From Bordetella parapertussis (GTDB lineage: Bacteria; Pseudomonadota; Gammaproteobacteria; Burkholderiales; Burkholderiaceae_B), in the NCBI GenBank assembly GCA_945865935.1, contig CAMBFI010000011.1, positions 62,001-126,000 of the forward strand: a DNA stretch of 64,000 nucleotides, given 5' to 3'. The notes beneath the pieces were generated by a model, which saw only the letters and a program-made list of their open reading frames with translations, did no database searches and was not told the DNA's origin. Below, piece after piece: positions 10,167-19,310 of the stretch. Each line of letters begins with the position of its first letter. The stretch's first letter is position 1. A program made the position numbers and the translations under genes.

Positions 10167-11333
10167 ATGCGCCTAATTCTAAAACTGTTCGCAGCCGCTG
10201 CGTTGTTGCCTTGCCTAGTCATGGCTCAGACCCCTATTAAAGTCGGGATTGCAAACGACCTCTCGGGCCCGTTTGCCGCTTTGGGCGCTGAGGCGCGTGA
10301 CGGATTCAACTTGGCGATCAAACAGTTAGGCGGCAAACTTGGCGGGCAGCCCGCCGAGTTCATCCAGGCAGACATGGGCGGTAACCCCGACCAAGCCCGC
10401 CAATTAGTGAGTCGTTATATACAACGCGACAAAATCGATTTTTTTACCGGACCGATTGGCTCGAACGTGGCGCTTGCCGTCGGCCCAGCGCTCTTTGCCG
10501 CGAAAGTCCCCTACCTGTCGAACAACCCAGGTCCCAGCCAGTTCGCGGGCGCCCAGTGTAATGACTATTTTTTCGGCGTGTCCTATCAGAACGATGCGTT
10601 TCACGAGGCTGCCGGCAAGGTCGCTGCAGACCGTGGCTTTAAGAAAATGGTCATCATGGCCCCTGATTATCCAGCTGGCAAGGATGCGTTGAACGGCTTC
10701 AAGCGGGGGTACAAGACGGCTGTGAGCCAGGAGGTTTACACCAAACTCGGGCAAATCGACTATGCCGCAGAGCTTGCACAGATTCGTGATGCAAAGCCTG
10801 ATGCGATTTATATTTTCTTGCCCGGTGGCATGGGCATCAACTTTATTAAGCAATTTGTCTCAGCTGGCCTAAATCAAAGTATCAAAATCGTGGGGCCTGG
10901 ATTCTCGGCAGACGAGGATGTGATTCGCGCTGTGGGTGAGCCAATGATCGGCATGTTTAACACCTCGCAATGGGCTCACGATTTGGATAATGCGCGAAAT
11001 AAAGCGTTTGTTGCTGCTTTCCGTAAGGAATACAACAATCGTCAGCCCACCGTTTATGCCGCCCAAGCCTACGACACAATGATGGCGATTGACGCTGCGG
11101 TTAAGGCCGTCGGCGGAAAAGTGGCTGATCGCGCTGCGGTGCTCGCTGCGCTCAAAAAGGCTGACTTCTCCTCGGTGCGTGGTCCCTTTAAGTATGGCGT
11201 GAACAACTTCCCGATCCAGCCCTACTATGTTCGCGTCATTGAAAAAGCTGCAGATGGCAGCATCACGAACAAACTGGTAGGTAAAGTGTTTGATTCCTAC
11301 CAGGACGTCTACGTTGGCGAGTGCAAGAAATAA
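10167..11333 (+). CDS. Periplasmic substrate-binding protein of branched-chain amino-acid-type ABC transporter
   Basis: 388-residue LivJ/LivK-family (type I periplasmic binding) protein with a Sec signal peptide of about 20 residues ending LVMA-Q. The mature protein starts TPIKVGIANDLSGPFA, typical of the family, and TDMGG/NPDQA-like lobes follow. ATG at 10167 was chosen because AGGAG lies 8 bases upstream and it gives a clean signal peptide; the longer frame from 10101 would run through the leader hairpin. It is followed by two permease and two ATPase genes. The ligand may be leucine-type amino acids, but homologues also bind amides, urea or aromatic acids, so specificity is open. Confidence 0.92.
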   Translation: MRLILKLFAAAALLPCLVMAQTPIKVGIANDLSGPFAALGAEARDGFNLAIKQLGGKLGGQPAEFIQADMGGNPDQARQLVSRYIQRDKIDFFTGPIGSNVALAVGPALFAAKVPYLSNNPGPSQFAGAQCNDYFFGVSYQNDAFHEAAGKVAADRGFKKMVIMAPDYPAGKDALNGFKRGYKTAVSQEVYTKLGQIDYAAELAQIRDAKPDAIYIFLPGGMGINFIKQFVSAGLNQSIKIVGPGFSADEDVIRAVGEPMIGMFNTSQWAHDLDNARNKAFVAAFRKEYNNRQPTVYAAQAYDTMMAIDAAVKAVGGKVADRAAVLAALKKADFSSVRGPFKYGVNNFPIQPYYVRVIEKAADGSITNKLVGKVFDSYQDVYVGECKK

Positions 11334-11361
11334 GCAAACGTGACCCGACTGCCGTCCTGAC

Positions 11362-12282
11362 ATGAGCGCAACGCTGATCGCCGAGCAACTGCTAAATGGA
11401 TTGCAGTTCGGGCTAATGCTGTTTTTGATTGCTGCGGGCCTGACGCTCGTGTTCGGCATTCTGGATATCTTGAATGTGGCGCATGGCTCGCTGTACATGG
11501 CGGGCGCCTATGTGGCCGCCCAGACCATGCAGGCCACACAATCTTTTTTGTTAGCGGTTGTGGTGTCCGCGGTGGTCACGGGCCTCGTCGGTTTGATTAT
11601 TGAGCTCGTATTAGTGCGACGGTTGGTCGTCCGTGATCATTTGGCGCAAGTGCTGGGTACGTTTGCCATTATTCTTATTGCGAATGATGTGGTGAAAATG
11701 ATTTGGGGTCCAGCCCCCGTCATGATGAGTATGCCCGCGGCACTTTCAGGTCCTGTGCATATTCTGCCCAATATGTTGTACCCAGCCTATCGACTGTTGA
11801 TCATTGCTGTCGGTCTGGCTGCAGCGCTTGGTTTATATCTATTTGTGACGCGCACCCGGGCAGGAGTCTTAGTGCGGGCCGGCGCATCAAATAGGCAAAT
11901 GGCCACTCTGATGGGGGTGCGCGTTCCTTTGTTGTTTTTGGGTGTATTTGTTTTGGGTGCAATGCTCGCAGCCCTGGCGGGCGCCATGCTAGGTCCCGTC
12001 ACCGCTATTCAGGCAGGCATGGGCGAACAAATTCTGATTCTGGTGCTGGTGTGTATCGTGATCGGCGGCATCGGTTCGATACGTGGCGCCTTTGTCGGTG
12101 CGCTGCTAGTGGGCTTTGTAGACACGGCAGGGCGCGCTTTTTTGCCGACGTTATTGAAAATATTTTTTTCACCAGCGGTAGCCTCGAGCGTCGGCCCAAC
12201 CTTGGCGGCCCTTTCAATCTATATTTTGATGGCGGTTGTACTGGTGTTTAGACCTGCCGGCTTATTTCCGGCGCGCGGGTGA
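11362..12282 (+). CDS. livH: Branched-chain amino-acid ABC transporter permease LivH-like
   Basis: 306-residue inner-membrane permease with about eight hydrophobic helices. The opening LLNGLQFGLMLFLIAAGLTLVFGILDILNVAHGSLYMAGAY is the LivH signature region, and the EAA-like segment ILVLVCIVIGGIGSIRGAF is conserved. It forms the translocation pore with the LivM-type subunit downstream, energised by the two ATPases. The stop overlaps the next gene by four bases (GTGA). Confidence 0.93.
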   Translation: MSATLIAEQLLNGLQFGLMLFLIAAGLTLVFGILDILNVAHGSLYMAGAYVAAQTMQATQSFLLAVVVSAVVTGLVGLIIELVLVRRLVVRDHLAQVLGTFAIILIANDVVKMIWGPAPVMMSMPAALSGPVHILPNMLYPAYRLLIIAVGLAAALGLYLFVTRTRAGVLVRAGASNRQMATLMGVRVPLLFLGVFVLGAMLAALAGAMLGPVTAIQAGMGEQILILVLVCIVIGGIGSIRGAFVGALLVGFVDTAGRAFLPTLLKIFFSPAVASSVGPTLAALSIYILMAVVLVFRPAGLFPARG

Positions 12283-13244
12283 GTATGCAATCGCTCTGCG
12301 CGCGCCTACCCTGGCTATGCCTTGTGTTGTTGATTGCTTTTCCGCTCGTCGCACCTGCGCTGAATCTTGATTTTTATGTTTCCTTTGTTCGACGCGTGCT
12401 GATTTTCGCACTGGCGGCGACTAGCCTGAACTTTATTCTTGGGTATGGTGGAATGGTGGCGCTTGGGCATGCAGCCTTCTTTGGTGCGGGCGCGTATGTT
12501 GCTGCAATTCTTTCGACACAGGGGTTGCAACAGGCATGGTTGGGTTGGCCGATCGCTATGCTGGTCTCTGCGGCATTAGCCTTGATCGTGGGCGTCGTGT
12601 CGTTGCGTACGCGTGGGGTCTACTTCATTATGATCACCCTCGCATTTGCGCAGATGGTGTTCTATTTGTTTATCTCGCTACGCCAGTACGGTGGAGAAGA
12701 TGGCATCAACTTGTCGGCACCCCTGCAGTTACCAGGGCTGAATCTTGCAGACAGTACGACGTCCTATTATGTCGTGCTAGCGGTTGTGGTGGGATGCCTT
12801 TGGCTAATGAATCGCGTGATTCACGCGCGTTTTGGGCAGGCGCTACAAGGTATCCGTGAGAACGAGGCGCGTATGGAGGCCTTGGGATACCCCGTATTCA
12901 AAATAAAATTATTGGCGTTTGTTCTTGCCGGTGCTGTGGCCGGCCTGGCCGGGGCGCTGCTCGCCAATCACAATTTGTTTGTGTCTCCGAGTTTGATGCA
13001 CTGGACCGCCTCAGCGAGCTTGATCATTATGGTGATTGTAGGTGGAGTCGGATTGCGTTATGGCGGAGTGATTGGCGCTGTGGTGATGCTTTGGCTAGAA
13101 GAGATCTTACGTCTGTATACCGATTACTGGCACATGCCGTTGGGCTTGTTGCTGTTAGCGATCGTATTGTTTGCACCGCGCGGACTCGCGGGGACGTGGA
13201 CTAGTTTTGCCGCACGCTTTTCCAAGCAAGGCGGTCCATCATGA
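12279..13244 (+). CDS. livM: Branched-chain amino-acid ABC transporter permease LivM-like
   Basis: 321-residue multi-helix permease, partner of the LivH-type subunit. Family features include LNFILGYGGMVALGHAAFFGAGAY and the cytoplasmic coupling loop GQALQGIRENEARMEALGY that contacts the ATPases. A GTG start at 12279 gives the four-base overlap with livH; ATG at 12285 is an alternative that removes only two residues. The 3' end overlaps livG by four bases (ATGA). Confidence 0.93.
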   Translation: MSMQSLCARLPWLCLVLLIAFPLVAPALNLDFYVSFVRRVLIFALAATSLNFILGYGGMVALGHAAFFGAGAYVAAILSTQGLQQAWLGWPIAMLVSAALALIVGVVSLRTRGVYFIMITLAFAQMVFYLFISLRQYGGEDGINLSAPLQLPGLNLADSTTSYYVVLAVVVGCLWLMNRVIHARFGQALQGIRENEARMEALGYPVFKIKLLAFVLAGAVAGLAGALLANHNLFVSPSLMHWTASASLIIMVIVGGVGLRYGGVIGAVVMLWLEEILRLYTDYWHMPLGLLLLAIVLFAPRGLAGTWTSFAARFSKQGGPS

Positions 13245-13993
13245 CTGTTGCTTTGCAGGCCCATCATCTGACCAAGCGATACGGTGCGTTGGTCGCTTGT
13301 GATCAGGTATCGCTTTCGGTGCTGCCAGGTGAAATACACGCGCTCATTGGACCAAACGGGGCAGGGAAGTCGACACTGATTCATTTGCTTTCCGGCACGA
13401 TTGCACCGGACGCAGGAAAACTGCTGATGGGAGATCGTGATTTGACACGCCTTTCACCGCACGCTCGCGTGAGTGCGGGGCTTTCCAGGTCTTATCAAAT
13501 TACAAATATTTTTAAGCAACTCTCGGTCTTTGATAACTTGATGCTTGCTGTGCAAGCGCATGCTGGCAGCAGTTTTGAGTTTTGGCGGCCCCGCAATGCT
13601 GATCATGTTCTACACGAGGCCGCTATTCAGTTGGCTGATCAGTGCGCAATCGAAGAAGGCCTCTGGCCGCAGGCCGCGGGTGTGTTGCCGCACGGGGAGC
13701 AGCGCAAATTAGAGTTTGCGTTAGCGCTTGCGGGACAGCCCAGTGTGCTGTTGCTCGATGAGCCCATGGCTGGCATGGGTCCCGATGAGACGATTCGGTT
13801 GACGGAATTGATCGCCTCTCTGCGTGGCCACGTTGCGATACTTCTTGTTGAGCACGATATGCAAGCGGTGTTTCGCCTCGCAGATCGTATTTCGGTGTTG
13901 GTATATGGGCGCGTGATTGCGACCGGCACGCCTGAGGAGATCCGTGCGAATGCAGCGGTGCGACAAGCTTACCTTGGCGAGGAGTCGACGTGA
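13241..13993 (+). CDS. livG: Branched-chain amino-acid ABC transporter ATPase LivG-like
   Basis: 250-residue ABC ATPase. Walker A is GPNGAGKST (residues 37-45), the signature motif is the variant LPHGEQRKLE rather than LSGGQ, Walker B is VLLLDEPMAGM (about 168-178) and the switch His is in VEHDMQAVF. The LPHGEQ/LSHGEQ form is common in LivG. Coupled by overlapping ends to livM upstream and livF downstream, giving a standard five-gene importer operon. Confidence 0.94.
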   Translation: MTVALQAHHLTKRYGALVACDQVSLSVLPGEIHALIGPNGAGKSTLIHLLSGTIAPDAGKLLMGDRDLTRLSPHARVSAGLSRSYQITNIFKQLSVFDNLMLAVQAHAGSSFEFWRPRNADHVLHEAAIQLADQCAIEEGLWPQAAGVLPHGEQRKLEFALALAGQPSVLLLDEPMAGMGPDETIRLTELIASLRGHVAILLVEHDMQAVFRLADRISVLVYGRVIATGTPEEIRANAAVRQAYLGEEST

Positions 13994-14697
13994 TGTTGCA
14001 GGCGCAGAATATCCAAAGTGGTTATGGTCTGAGTCAGGTGCTGTTCGATGTGTCGTTCGAAATCACTGCAGGAGAGGTAGTGGCCTTACTGGGGCGTAAC
14101 GGCATGGGTAAGTCGACGCTCGTACGCACAATTTTTGGTCAACTCCCCTTGCAAGCAGGTCGCTTGAGCTTTGGAGGAGAGGATATTTCGGGATGGACGC
14201 CAGACCGTATTGCACGACTCGGTTTGGCGATCGTACCGGAGGGGCGACAGTGCTTTCCCAACCTTTCAGTGCGAGAGCATCTCACCGCGTTCGCCGCGCA
14301 GCGCAATGCTTTTGCGAATCAGCACTGGGATCTTGAGCGTGTCTTTGAGATGTTTCCACGTTTGCGCGAGCGGCAGAGCAACATGGGGAATCAATTGTCG
14401 GGCGGCGAGCAACAAATGCTGGCAATAGGGCGCGCCTTAGTTACCAATCCGCGATTGTTAATTTTGGATGAGGCCACCGAAGGGTTGGCACCTTTAGTCC
14501 GCGAAGAGATATGGCAATGTCTGGCGCGCTTACGCGAGGCGGGCCAAACGATTTTGGTCATTGATAAATATGTCGAACGTCTGATTAAGCTTGCCGACCG
14601 CCACATCATTCTCGAGCGTGGACGCATCGTTTGGCAGGGCAGCTCGGCCGCCCTGGACGCCGATCGTTCTCTTTGGACGCGCTATCTAGGTGTTTAA
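13990..14697 (+). CDS. livF: Branched-chain amino-acid ABC transporter ATPase LivF-like
   Basis: 235-residue ABC ATPase with Walker [10 protein letters not shown] (about residues 35-43), the signature LSGGEQQML near residue 136 and Walker [14 protein letters not shown]. The D-loop EATEGL and the switch region [10 protein letters not shown] (Asp-Lys in place of the usual Glu-Gln and His) are slightly unusual for the family. GTG at 13990 overlaps the livG stop; ATG at 13993 is an equally good start. The 3' end overlaps the convergent hemL gene by 12 bases. Confidence 0.93.
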   Translation: MMLQAQNIQSGYGLSQVLFDVSFEITAGEVVALLGRNGMGKSTLVRTIFGQLPLQAGRLSFGGEDISGWTPDRIARLGLAIVPEGRQCFPNLSVREHLTAFAAQRNAFANQHWDLERVFEMFPRLRERQSNMGNQLSGGEQQMLAIGRALVTNPRLLILDEATEGLAPLVREEIWQCLARLREAGQTILVIDKYVERLIKLADRHIILERGRIVWQGSSAALDADRSLWTRYLGV

Positions 14698-15969
14698 CTT
14701 CGCAAACACTTTGTCAGCCGCTGCAATGGTGGCCGCGATTACGCTGTCGTCATGTGTGCTTGAGACAAAACCTGCCTCGTAGGCCGACGGGGCGAAGTAC
14801 ACTCCCTCATCAAGCATCGCGTGAAAAAACACCTTGAACATTTCGATGTTGCTCGCTGATACCTCGGCGAGGCTGCTCGGAATTTTGTCTGAGAAGTAGA
14901 CGCCAAACATACCGCCGACACAGTCTGCACTAAAGGCAATCTTGTGCGCGCGGGCGCGCTCGACAAGTCCGTCGCACAGCGTACGGGTGCGTTTGCCGAG
15001 GTCTTCATAAAAGCCTGGCTTGGCCAAGAGCTTGAGTGTGGTGATGCCGGCAGCCACCGCAACTGGATTGCCTGAGAGCGTGCCTGCTTGATAGACGCCG
15101 CCCAGGGGGGCGATGTTACTCATGATCTTGGCGCTTGCGCCGAACGCACCGATGGGCATGCCGCCACCAATGACTTTTGCGAGGGTCGTGATGTCTGGCT
15201 TGATTCCTGTGAGTCCTTGCACGCCTTGCGGTCCGACACGAAAGCCCGTCATGACTTCGTCGAATATCAACAGCGCGCCGTGCGCCGTACATTCGCTGCG
15301 CAGCGTTTCAAGAAAGCCAGCGACGGGCTTGATCATGTTCATATTACCGGCGATGGGCTCAACGATGATGCACGCGATATCTTTGCCATGTTGTGTGAAA
15401 GCTGCTTTGACACCGGCGATGTCGTTGTAGTCCAAGACAATGGTGTGTGCAACGAACTCTGGCGGGACGCCCGCTGAAGTTGGGTTGCCAAAGGTAAGCA
15501 GGCCCGAACCTGCTTTGACCAATAAGCTATCCGCATGGCCGTGATAACAGCCCTCGAACTTAATGATCTTGCTGCGACCCGTTGCGCCGCGAGCCAAGCG
15601 AATCGCCGTCATGGTGGCCTCTGTGCCAGAGCTGACCAAACGCACTTGCTCGATGGAAGGCATGCGCGCGATCAGCATTTCGGCGATCTCAATCTCTGCT
15701 TCGGTTGGAGCGCCGTAAGACAGACCATGGACCGCGGCCTCTTGCACCGCACGTACGACTTCCGGATGTGCGTGCCCCAGAATAGCTGGACCCCACGAGC
15801 CGATGTAGTCGATGTAGCGCTTGTCTTCCGCATCCCAAAAATAAGGTCCTTGAGCGCGGGTGACAAAGCGTGGTGTGCCACCCACCGAGCGAAAAGCCCG
15901 GACCGGGGAGTTGACACCACCAGGAATACTGCGACTGGCGCGTGCAAAGAGTTCAGCGTTAGTTGGCAT
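14686..15969 (-). CDS. hemL: Glutamate-1-semialdehyde 2,1-aminomutase
   Basis: 427-residue PLP enzyme that converts glutamate-1-semialdehyde to 5-aminolevulinate in the C5 route to heme. The PLP lysine is Lys265 in [17 protein letters not shown], and [11 protein letters not shown] (about 137-146) and FDEVMTGFR (236-244) are conserved. Length and start are normal. It lies downstream of thiD and thiE on the same strand with a 31-base gap, a gene order common in betaproteobacteria, although the pathways are unrelated. Confidence 0.97.
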   Translation of the reverse strand: MPTNAELFARASRSIPGGVNSPVRAFRSVGGTPRFVTRAQGPYFWDAEDKRYIDYIGSWGPAILGHAHPEVVRAVQEAAVHGLSYGAPTEAEIEIAEMLIARMPSIEQVRLVSSGTEATMTAIRLARGATGRSKIIKFEGCYHGHADSLLVKAGSGLLTFGNPTSAGVPPEFVAHTIVLDYNDIAGVKAAFTQHGKDIACIIVEPIAGNMNMIKPVAGFLETLRSECTAHGALLIFDEVMTGFRVGPQGVQGLTGIKPDITTLAKVIGGGMPIGAFGASAKIMSNIAPLGGVYQAGTLSGNPVAVAAGITTLKLLAKPGFYEDLGKRTRTLCDGLVERARAHKIAFSADCVGGMFGVYFSDKIPSSLAEVSASNIEMFKVFFHAMLDEGVYFAPSAYEAGFVSSTHDDSVIAATIAAADKVFAKLNT

Positions 15970-16000
15970 AGGAAATGCTCCGGTTAATCAGGAGAAAGGA

Positions 16001-16663
16001 TCAGGTTTTTGTTTGAACGTCTTGAAACTTCGCGCTGAATGCGCGAGCAGTTTCTTCAATGTCTGGTGTCGCAAAGAGTCCACCAACGACTGCAAGAGAG
16101 TCTGCGCCTGCCTGGATAACCGATGAGGCCTGGGCGATGCGAATACCGCCAATCGCGACGACAGCCGGTCGTGGCGTGCCCATCGATTGACAGAGCGTGC
16201 GGCCGATTTCCAGTACAGACAGGGGGGCGGGTGGCGCAAGTGGTTTGGTTTGTGATGCAAACATAGCGCCGAAGGCAATGTAGTCAACCTGATGGGCTAA
16301 GTGTTTGATGGCCAGAGCAGTATCAGCATAGCAAGACACACCGAGCAATAGGTTTTGTGCGATTGCTCGCCGGACAAGCTCAGGGGCGTCGTCTTCACGC
16401 CCGACATGCACGCCATCGGCTCCGATTTCCAAAGCAAGACGCCAGTCATCGTTGATCATGAATACGACACCGACTTCGCGGCAAGTGTCCCGTAACCGGA
16501 GGGCGAGGGCTTTACGCCAAGCTGGTGTTGCGGTCTTGATGCGCAATTGCAAGGCTGTCATGCCGCCTCGGGCGGCTGCGCGCACAGCATGATCGAGTTT
16601 GTCTGCATCGGACCATTCTGGGGTGACGCCGTAGAGGCCACGTGGGAACCTGAGGTCGTTCAT
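16001..16663 (-). CDS. thiE: Thiamine-phosphate synthase ThiE
   Basis: 220-residue TIM-barrel enzyme that joins HMP pyrophosphate and thiazole phosphate to thiamine phosphate. Family segments are visible in order: RGLYGVTPEW near the N-terminus, INDDW (pyrimidine site), GVHVGREDD, GVSCYAD, IAFGAMFASQTKP (phosphate loop) and VAIGGI. The start codon shares one base with the stop of thiD (TGATG). A second ThiE-like domain is present in the Nudix fusion at 6901-7866, but this stand-alone copy carries the classical catalytic motifs. Confidence 0.95.
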   Translation of the reverse strand: MNDLRFPRGLYGVTPEWSDADKLDHAVRAAARGGMTALQLRIKTATPAWRKALALRLRDTCREVGVVFMINDDWRLALEIGADGVHVGREDDAPELVRRAIAQNLLLGVSCYADTALAIKHLAHQVDYIAFGAMFASQTKPLAPPAPLSVLEIGRTLCQSMGTPRPAVVAIGGIRIAQASSVIQAGADSLAVVGGLFATPDIEETARAFSAKFQDVQTKT

Positions 16664-17484
16664 CAGGATGCGCGAGGGTGACGCCGCGCAATGCGTCGCC
16701 CCATGCCTGGTTGAAAAGATTGGCTAAGTGCTTGCTCCGCGTGCGCACAGGCCTGCTTGGCTGCCTCCGCAACGTCGAGGCCTTGAGCCAGCATGGCTGC
16801 AAGCGCGGCCGCAACCAGTCCGCCAGAGTCGCGTAGCCGCTCTGGGGGAGCAACCCATGGCCAGGTGAGTGTTTCATTGTCAGGACCAAGCAATATGTTG
16901 ACGAGGTGGCCAGGGCGCTGCTGACTGCCCGTCACCAAGACCCAGTCAGCACCAATGGCCTGCAGCGCTTGTGGGCCCGCTGTCAGCCCTGACGCTTCCA
17001 AAACGTCCTCCGTGATCCATTGGGTCAGGCGGCGCGCTTCAATCACCACCACATGTGCTTGTGGCACAAGTAGTTCAAGCACCGATCCGACAAGATCTTC
17101 GACCTCCTCCTCTTCTTCCTCTTCGGGTTGTTCGGTGGTGATCTCTGGCGCCCCCAGGTGAAGCACTAATGGGACTTCGCTGTAATCAGCGGCGATTTGT
17201 GCCACCGCGCTCACCGCCTCGGCTGAGTTCAACGCCCCTACTTTGATTGCCCCGACGGAAATATCTTCGAGCAGACAACGGGCCTGATCGTCAATTTGTT
17301 CGGCCGGACAGGGGAAAACCGACTCGCTTTCTGCCGTATCTTGAATAGTGATGGCGGTCAGTGCCGCGAGGGCATGCCCGCCCAGCGCGGCGCACGTCAC
17401 GGCGTCGGCCGGTAAACCGTCTGAACCAGTAGGATCAAACGGGCCAAAAATGAGCGTAATTGGGGTTGAAATAGGTAAATTCAT
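16663..17484 (-). CDS. thiD: Divergent hydroxymethylpyrimidine kinase-like protein (ThiD family)
   Basis: 273 residues, ribokinase-like fold of the ThiD/PdxK type, which phosphorylates HMP and HMP phosphate for thiamine synthesis. The N-terminal loop reads FGPFDPTGSDGLPAD (residues 13-27) instead of the usual GSDSGGGAGIQAD, and the GTGC loop near the C-terminus is replaced by RDSGGLVAAA (218-227), so the usual catalytic Cys is absent. An acidic stretch with seven consecutive Glu occupies residues 121-127. VLVTGSQQRPG (182-192) retains the nucleotide-site region. ATG at 17484 is preferred; the frame opens further upstream without family similarity. Context next to thiE supports a thiamine role, but kinase activity is uncertain. 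Similar divergent copies probably occur in relatives. Confidence 0.8.
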   Translation of the reverse strand: MNLPISTPITLIFGPFDPTGSDGLPADAVTCAALGGHALAALTAITIQDTAESESVFPCPAEQIDDQARCLLEDISVGAIKVGALNSAEAVSAVAQIAADYSEVPLVLHLGAPEITTEQPEEEEEEEVEDLVGSVLELLVPQAHVVVIEARRLTQWITEDVLEASGLTAGPQALQAIGADWVLVTGSQQRPGHLVNILLGPDNETLTWPWVAPPERLRDSGGLVAAALAAMLAQGLDVAEAAKQACAHAEQALSQSFQPGMGRRIARRHPRAS

Positions 17485-17616
17485 GTCAAAAAGACAAGCG
17501 ATCGGCAGGCAAAGCGTTGTTGGTTTCGGTAAGATTGACCCCATTGTAAGAGATGAGCCGTTTTATCCGCCTAAAATTCCTTGCGGAGCGGTTAATCCTC
17601 AGACGAAGAGAAAAAA

Positions 17617-17781
17617 ATGCGTACTTGGATGTGTTTGATTTGTGGTTGGATTTACGATGAAGAGACCGGCGTCCCCGAAGAGGGAATTGCCCCGGGTACC
17701 CGCTGGGAAGACGTGCCACCAAACTGGGTATGTCCAGAATGCGGCGCACGCAAAGAAGACTTTGAACTCATGGAGATCTAA
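17617..17781 (+). CDS. Rubredoxin
   Basis: 54-residue small iron protein. The four iron-ligating cysteines are in the classic arrangement: CLICGW (C6, C9) and CPECGA (C39, C42). Conserved aromatic and Gly-Pro elements (WIYDEETG, PGTRWEDVP) are present, and the length is typical. It shuttles single electrons, often to alkane or oxidative-stress enzymes; the partner here is unknown. A purine-rich GAAGAG sequence lies 8-13 bases upstream of the ATG. It is divergent from thiD and ends nine bases before algH. Confidence 0.97.
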   Translation: MRTWMCLICGWIYDEETGVPEEGIAPGTRWEDVPPNWVCPECGARKEDFELMEI

Positions 17782-17790
17782 GCCAGACCT

Positions 17791-18372
17791 ATGACCCAAC
17801 ACCCTACGTCGGCCGCAGAGCCAATCGATCTGTCCAATCAGTTTTTGATGGCCATGCCGGGCATGGTTGACGGCGAGTTTGCTGGTACGGTGATTTATCT
17901 GTGCGAGCACAGTCCAAAAGGTGCCCTCGGTTTAGTGATCAACCGTCCCACCGACCTGAGCGTTGCCGGCTTGCTCGAAAAAATCGATCTAAAACTTGAA
18001 ATCGCACTACCCCAGAATGCAGCAGTGTATTTTGGTGGGCCGGTGCATACGGATCGAGGCTTTGTGTTGCACTCGCCTGCGGGTAGTTTTAGTTCCAGTA
18101 TTCAACTCGGCCAGCTTGCCTTGACGACTTCTCGCGATGTGCTTCAGGCCGTCGCGCAGGGCAATGGGCCCGAAAAACTGCTTGTCACGCTGGGATATTC
18201 GGGCTGGGGCGCGGGACAGCTTGAGAGCGAAATCGCTCAAAACGCCTGGTTGACGGTTCCTGCAAGCGCGGAGGTCATTTTTGCCACCCCTCCTGAGGAC
18301 CGCTACGCGGCCGCACTCAAACTTCTTGGCATCGATCCTGCAATGTTGTCTGGTGTGGCGGGGCATGCCTGA
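17791..18372 (+). CDS. YqgE/AlgH family protein (DUF179)
   Basis: 193-residue member of the YqgE/AlgH family. The N-terminal LSNQFLMAMPGMVDGEFAGTVIYLCEH and GALGLVINRP are the diagnostic segments; GGPVHTDRGFVLH follows. The family is widely conserved next to ruvX and pyrimidine genes; the molecular role is not settled (AlgH was linked to alginate regulation in Pseudomonas). The 3' end overlaps ruvX by eight bases. Confidence 0.93.
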   Translation: MTQHPTSAAEPIDLSNQFLMAMPGMVDGEFAGTVIYLCEHSPKGALGLVINRPTDLSVAGLLEKIDLKLEIALPQNAAVYFGGPVHTDRGFVLHSPAGSFSSSIQLGQLALTTSRDVLQAVAQGNGPEKLLVTLGYSGWGAGQLESEIAQNAWLTVPASAEVIFATPPEDRYAAALKLLGIDPAMLSGVAGHA

Positions 18373-18757
18373 GGAAACGCTTCTCGCCTTTGATTACGGC
18401 GTCAAGAAATTAGGCGTTGCTCTCGGAAATTCTTTGCTCAGGCAGGCCAGGCCGCTCGAAATCATCGAGACCGTTACGCGCGATGCTCGCTTCGCTCGGA
18501 TCGAGGCCTTATTAAAGCTTTGGCAGCCAGAACGCCTGGTGGTCGGGCTCGCACTGAATACGGATGGTTCTGACCAAGAGGCGACCGCACGCTGCAGACG
18601 CTTTGCGCACCAGTTAGAGGGCCGTTTCAAGCTACCTGTTGCGCTTGTCGATGAGCGAGGCTCGAGCATGGAGGCGCAGAAAATTACTGGCAATGCCCCT
18701 GATGACGCCGTCGCAGCGGCTATTATTCTCCAACGCTACTTTGATGCGCTGACTTGA
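18365..18757 (+). CDS. ruvX: Putative Holliday junction resolvase RuvX/YqgF
   Basis: 130-residue RNase H-like fold protein. Catalytic acidic residues lie in LAFDYGVKKLGVALGN at the N-terminus and in the C-terminal DERGSSMEA and DDAVAAAIILQRY segments. The family is implicated in pre-16S rRNA 5' end maturation as well as junction processing. ATG at 18365 overlaps the algH stop by eight bases; the frame to the left of it is inside algH and has no family similarity. Confidence 0.93.
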   Translation: MPEETLLAFDYGVKKLGVALGNSLLRQARPLEIIETVTRDARFARIEALLKLWQPERLVVGLALNTDGSDQEATARCRRFAHQLEGRFKLPVALVDERGSSMEAQKITGNAPDDAVAAAIILQRYFDALT

Positions 18758-18767
18758 GGCTCGACCA

Positions 18768-19310
18768 ATGGCCACTAAAACACCCGCATACACCTCCGCG
18801 ACCTTGCCGGATGCTGAAACGCTCTACGGCAACCTCTTGGTTGCCGTGCGTCATGCAATCGAACAGCTACCCCCTGAGCGCGTGCACTTGGTTGGTATTC
18901 ATTCCGGTGGCGCGTGGCTTGCGCAACGCCTTCACAAAGATCTCGGGCTCGCTCAGCCGATGGGGACGTTGGATATTAGTTTTTATCGTGACGATTTCGA
19001 CAAGATCGGCCTGCATTCGCAGGTGATGCCTTCAGAGATATCTTTCTCTGTTGCAGGTAAGCATTTGGTTCTTGTCGATGACGTGCTCTACACAGGTAGG
19101 ACAATTCGAGCAGCCATGAACGAGCTGTTTGACTACGGCCGACCGGCCTCAATACGCCTAGCCGTGCTGATCGACCGGGGGGGACGCGAATTGCCGATTA
19201 CGGCGGTTGCGGTCGGTGGATTTATAGACCCGACGCCTGCGGCCAGTTTTGTGCTGTCGCAAACGCAGGCGGGTGCGTTTGTTCTCACTATTGAATCCAA
19301 GGAGCATTGA
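18768..19310 (+). CDS. pyrR: PyrR-type regulator / uracil phosphoribosyltransferase
   Basis: 180-residue type I phosphoribosyltransferase fold. The PRPP-binding loop [12 protein letters not shown] is at residues 101-112, and [11 protein letters not shown] and [11 protein letters not shown] are PyrR-type segments. In Bacillus the protein is an RNA-binding attenuation regulator; in Gram-negative bacteria with pyrR-pyrB-pyrC' clusters its regulatory role is less clear. No attenuator is visible between pyrR and pyrB because the genes overlap by one base. Confidence 0.93.
   Translation: MATKTPAYTSATLPDAETLYGNLLVAVRHAIEQLPPERVHLVGIHSGGAWLAQRLHKDLGLAQPMGTLDISFYRDDFDKIGLHSQVMPSEISFSVAGKHLVLVDDVLYTGRTIRAAMNELFDYGRPASIRLAVLIDRGGRELPITAVAVGGFIDPTPAASFVLSQTQAGAFVLTIESKEH

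Noticed and set aside
14686-14697. Overlap of livF and hemL 3' ends as a possible frameshift
   Set aside because: Both proteins have normal lengths and family-like ends; short convergent overlaps recur in this window (6901-6948, 24345-24348, 46719-46732).
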